This document shows, piece by piece, positions 60,480 through 64,000 of a DNA stretch of 64,000 nt (positions are counted from its first letter, which is position 1; the number at the start of each line of letters is the position of its first letter). The notes beneath the pieces were generated by a model. The model saw only the letters and a list, made by a program, of their open reading frames with translations, did not search any database and was not told the origin of the DNA. The stretch comes from Chinchilla lanigera (Eukaryota > Chordata > Mammalia > Rodentia > Chinchillidae). The stretch covers positions 20,152,399-20,216,398 of the forward strand of contig NW_004955433.1 of assembly GCF_000276665.1 (NCBI RefSeq), given 5' to 3'. The position numbers and the translations under genes are program-made.

Positions 60480-61965
60480 AACACTGTCAAAATTCATGGT
60501 TCAAAGACAAATGCTAAGTAAAAGACTGAGGGTTAAGACTTGTTCTATAGAACCTATAAATCCTATACTTATGGATAAGAAGTAAATATTGTGAAGGCAT
60601 CAGTTCTTCCCAAAATGGTGTATAAATGTAATGGGATCCCAACACAAATTCTACTGCAAACTATAGGATTTAATTATTGGAATAGTGATTCTAAATTTTA
60701 TATGGAGAGGCAAATAATCCCAAAATACAAGTAATTAAAGGAGAAGAATGAAGGCACAGGACTGACATTACCAGATTTTAAGGGTTATAAAGTGGAAGTA
60801 ATATAGTTTAACATAGAAAAAAGAATAAGTAAACAGATCAATGCAACATAGTAGAATACAGAAGTAGGTCAACTAATTCTTCATAAGAAGAAGAAGAAGG
60901 TGATGCAATTGAGAAAGAAATGATTTTCTTAATAAATAGTGCTGAATATCTAAGCGTTCACGTAAAATACAGCTCGAGGCTTAGAATATACTACTTTTTC
61001 GAAAAATAAATTCACAATACATAATAAACGTGAATGTGAAATACAATAAAACATCTAATAGATTACATAGGGAAAAAGTCTAGTTTTCCTTGGATTTGAC
61101 AATACCTTTCTTAATAAAACACTAAGGCATGATCTGTTAAAAAATTGAAAATCTGCAGTTAAATAAAATTATGTTTATTTTCTGTAGAAGATACTGTGAA
61201 AAGAATTGGAAGACAAGCCACAGTTTGAAAGAATATGTTCTATTTCTAAAAAAAAATTCTGATGAACATCAGTAATCAAAATATTCAATGAATTCTTAGA
61301 ACTCCACATTAAGAAAGATACAATTCCATATAAAATATGAACATAAGTCTTGAATGGCCACCTCATCAAAGAAGGTATAACCATGGTACATAAATGTATG
61401 AAAAGATACTTATATTACATCAGGATAATGCAAATTAAAATAAAATTTGCTACTTCTATTTAATGCTGATGGGACTGTGGAGCAATGGGACTCACTTATT
61501 GTTGGTGGGATAAAATGATGATACAGTATCTTTGGAGAACATTTCGGAGAGTCATACAAAACCACACATAGTCTTCCTAGGAAATCCAGGAATATACTCC
61601 TTGGTATTTACCCAAGGGAAGTAAAAATTCATGTCCCCAGAGAAACATGAAATTGGTGCTCAGAGCAGATTAATTTATGATTTCCAAAACTTACAAGCTA
61701 CCAAGACATGGTTTGTAGATGAGTAAAAACATTCAGCATACCCGGAAAATCATATATCATTTTGTTCTGAGAAGAAATGTTACTAAGTTATATAAATATA
61801 TTGAGGAAATATAATGTACATTCATAAGAGAAAGAACTTAATCCTAAAAGATACATATTAAATGACATGACATTTTAGAAGAGTCAAATCTATGAAGACA
61901 TTAGAAAGACCAGTGGTTACCAAGGGTTAGGGAAGAGGGAGGAATAAACTGATATAAGGCCGGAT

Positions 61966-62101
61966 AAGAATGCACCCTTTGGGGCTGGGGATTTAGCTCA
62001 GCAGCAAAAAGCGCCTGCCTGGCAAGCACAAGGTCGTGAGTTCGGTTCCCGGTACCGGAGAAAAACCAAAAAAAAAAAAAAAAAAAAAGAATGCACCCTT
62101 T
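61966..62101 (+). mobile_element. Young ID SINE with perfect 15-bp TSD
   Basis: The body from 61981 ends GGTACCGGAG, with a long A tail. The duplication aagaatgcacccttt is exact at 61966-61980 and 62087-62101. Inserted into the L1 3' UTR. Confidence 0.97.
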
Positions 62102-62124
62102 AAGACATAACAATAGTAGAAATG

Positions 62125-62213
62125 ATTTTTTTGTTTTTTGTACTGGGAATCAAACTCAGGATCCTGCGCTTGCCAGGCAGGTGCTGTGACACTGATCTAT
62201 ATATCCTTGACCC
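62125..62213 (-). mobile_element. ID SINE, diverged
   Basis: T-rich tail, tgtactgggaatcaaactca, tgcgcttgccaggcaggtgc and a decayed head. Opposite orientation to the ID 24 bp to its left. Confidence 0.9.
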
Positions 62214-62746
62214 TTTTCAATAGTAGTTACATGTTATTATACCTTTGTTTGCACTAATAGAACTTAGTACACAAAAATGAACCTTACTGTAAACTGTAGA
62301 ATTTAGTTGATAGTGATATATCAATACCAGTTCATTAATTTTAACAAATCTACTGCTCTAATGAGGAATGGTGATTGTGAGTGAGGCTGAATATATTTTG
62401 GGTAGGGGTTATACAAGAACGGTTTCTAATCTCTTGTAAATTTTGTTGCAAACTTAAAACAGGTCTGAACAATTAAAATTTTTAAAACATGCATGTGTGT
62501 ATTTGCACACATCACATTGTGTGTATGCTATATGTAGAGAGAACCATGGAGAGATATATCAAGACCAAGAGGAAGAGAGACTCAAGCATCTGAGAATGTC
62601 ATACTTGGTTAATGAAGATCATTGAAAATGCTTTGTAGTTGATCGTTTACAATAGCGTAAAAATGTGCTGACAGAACATAGGAAGCAATCATGTACCAAC
62701 TTACTCCTCCTGAAGTCATGTGATCTTTCCCAAAAATGTATTTTTC

Positions 62747-62880
62747 TGAAAACAATCAATTTTTTTTTTGTTTTGTTTTTGTTTTTTTCTCCGGTACCAG
62801 GAACTGAACTCACGACCTTGCGCTTGCCAGGCAGGCGCTTTGCCGCTGAGCTAAATCCCCAGCCCCTTGAAAACAATCAA
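62747..62880 (-). mobile_element. Young ID SINE with perfect 13-bp TSD
   Basis: T-rich (TTTTG)n tail at 62760-62789, ccggtaccaggaactgaact, cgcttgccaggcaggcgctt and a reversed GGGGCTGGGGATTTAGCTCA head. The duplication tgaaaacaatcaa is exact at 62747-62759 and 62868-62880. Confidence 0.97.
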
Positions 62881-64000
62881 ATTTCAATATGCCATTTAAT
62901 GTTAGGTTCAGATGCCAACTCTAAAACATATTCTTGGTTTCGTCTTTGGTAATAGGTTTTTCTTGCTCTGGTCTTGCTCTAATTATACTAGTCCTGTTCC
63001 AAAGAAGTTTAGTGAAAATCAAAATGAACTGCAGTTTTGGCAGTTTTATATGCTGTTCATATATATTTTATATATGATTATATGGCTATGTTATATATAA
63101 TGTTTACATAATTTATTTCTCTATTGTAATAAATATTCTACTGTGCTAGAATTGATGTTGCTTCTATATTTGTCTTTCTCACTAGACTTGTAAGGCTTTA
63201 TGGGATAATAGTCATTTTTTCTTCTTCCAGTTGCATTTAAGGAGAGCACAATATCATAAAATATGATTGTATTTGATGAACTATAATAGTTTACAAACAG
63301 CTTACATGTACATTAGGTGTTTGTCATTCTCCACTTGATATTACACTCAGTGGAATATGTGCCATTATTTTAATAGTATTGATAGCTTTCCTGTGGTCAT
63401 AGCAACCTTTTATAAATCTAATGGAAGGGCTATGATTCAATCTCATATTGCCAGAGCCCAAGTTCAGTGTATGTTTGCTTATGCCATGCGTATTTCAATG
63501 TTTGCTTTCTGAGTAAATCCACATTATATATATAACATATATATATAACATATATATATATATATATAATGTATAATTAAATGTAAGTATTGGAAATTTG
63601 AAAGAATATGTACAGCAATTTTCTAAGAAAAATAGATAACTCGAACATTTTTGGAACAGGGACCATGCTTTTAGACATAAATGTATTATATTAATAGACA
63701 CTGGTGGGATTGTGGAATGGTCCTAGCTTCTGTAATGTTCACTTTTCTTGGGTTTAATTATACATGGAAAATGCAAATCACATCTTTCTGAATGTACACA
63801 GATTCCACAAGAAAACACAAGTGCATTTTCAAGAGCGATTTTAATTTTCCTTCTTTTCATCCTAATTGACAACATTCATAGAAGGAGCACAGTTTGAGCA
63901 GGAAAAAAAATGCAGAAAAATTAAACAAAAAGACATTCTGAACTGTATGATGCATCTCTTCTTTCATTAAGAGACTGAAATATTGTCAGTGCCCTTTATG
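62881..64000. other. AT-rich intergenic DNA with TA tracts
   Basis: No gene or named element. TA-rich tracts lie at 63058-63102 and 63524-63569. Confidence 0.5.
63524..63569. repeat. Interrupted (TA)n microsatellite
   Basis: Several (TA)n blocks joined by aacatatata units form an inverted-repeat-prone tract. Confidence 0.9.

Larger units (their letters stand above)
60480..62495 (+). mobile_element. Old L1 (ORF2 C-terminal region and 3' UTR), split by two IDs
   Basis: Continuous decayed ORF2 end: cacaggactgacattaccag, ttaataaatagtgctgaata, taggcatgatc-type blocks, ggccacctcatcaaagaagg, gatgggactgtggagcaatg, and the 3' UTR (gtggttaccaagggttaggg, then after the IDs tcattaattttaacaaatct and tgcaaacttaaaacaggtct). 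L1MA/L1MB-like. Many frameshifts, no coding capacity. Confidence 0.8.

Overview
This window looks like a gene-poor, AT-rich stretch of a placental mammal genome, almost certainly a rodent. I can support no intact protein-coding gene, rRNA, true tRNA or CRISPR array. The rodent call rests on two SINE families. One is a B1 (7SL-derived) family with the internal duplication typical of rodent B1. The other is a tRNA-Ala-like ID family with about 21 copies, many CpG-rich and still flanked by direct repeats. The particular ID sequence, whose body ends in the palindrome CCGGTACCGG, together with the B1 version makes me favour Castorimorpha (beaver, pocket gopher, kangaroo rat or pocket mouse). The species is an inference. 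Two runs of exactly 100 N (14589-14688 and 29380-29479) are assembly gaps.

Layout, left to right. 1-2.4 kb: B1 fragments, an ID, and the 3' half of an ERV-L provirus (broken pol with integrase and dUTPase remains, then its 3' LTR). 2.4-15 kb: mostly unique AT-rich DNA with scattered IDs, old MIR, L2 and MER5A fragments, an ID-B1 composite at 8.7-9.0 kb and an old MaLR LTR at 10.7-11.2 kb. 15.4-18.9 kb: an L1 tail, then a minus-strand ERVL-MaLR provirus (LTR, internal region, LTR). 19-25.5 kb: ID clusters, an L2, a B1, a MaLR LTR and a possible class II (ERVK-like) LTR. 25.7-26.7 kb: one LTR nested inside an older LTR of opposite orientation, then a MIR. 26.7-35.5 kb: almost no recognisable young repeats, with segments at 27.0-27.6 and 29.9-30.3 kb that look like candidate conserved noncoding DNA. 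35.5-47.7 kb: several old L1 fragments on both strands, an ERV-L LTR and a MaLR LTR carrying a nested ID. 47.7-57.8 kb: mostly unique sequence with a solo LTR, an L1 3' end and two IDs. 57.9-62.9 kb: a dense nest of L1, MaLR internal and LTR, a second nested LTR, an ERV1-like LTR and three IDs. 62.9-64 kb: AT-rich DNA with TA microsatellites.

No genes act together here. The readable content is the history of retroelement insertions, dated relative to one another by nesting and target-site duplications (TSDs), plus a few candidate regulatory segments that need cross-species alignment. I found no undescribed gene system. The items most worth a second look are the ID-B1 composite sharing one TSD, the two near-identical nested-LTR arrangements, the young ID subfamily and the CpG-retaining unique segment at 29.9-30.3 kb. 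Family names come from recognition, not a database search, and boundaries without a stated TSD are approximate to tens of bases.
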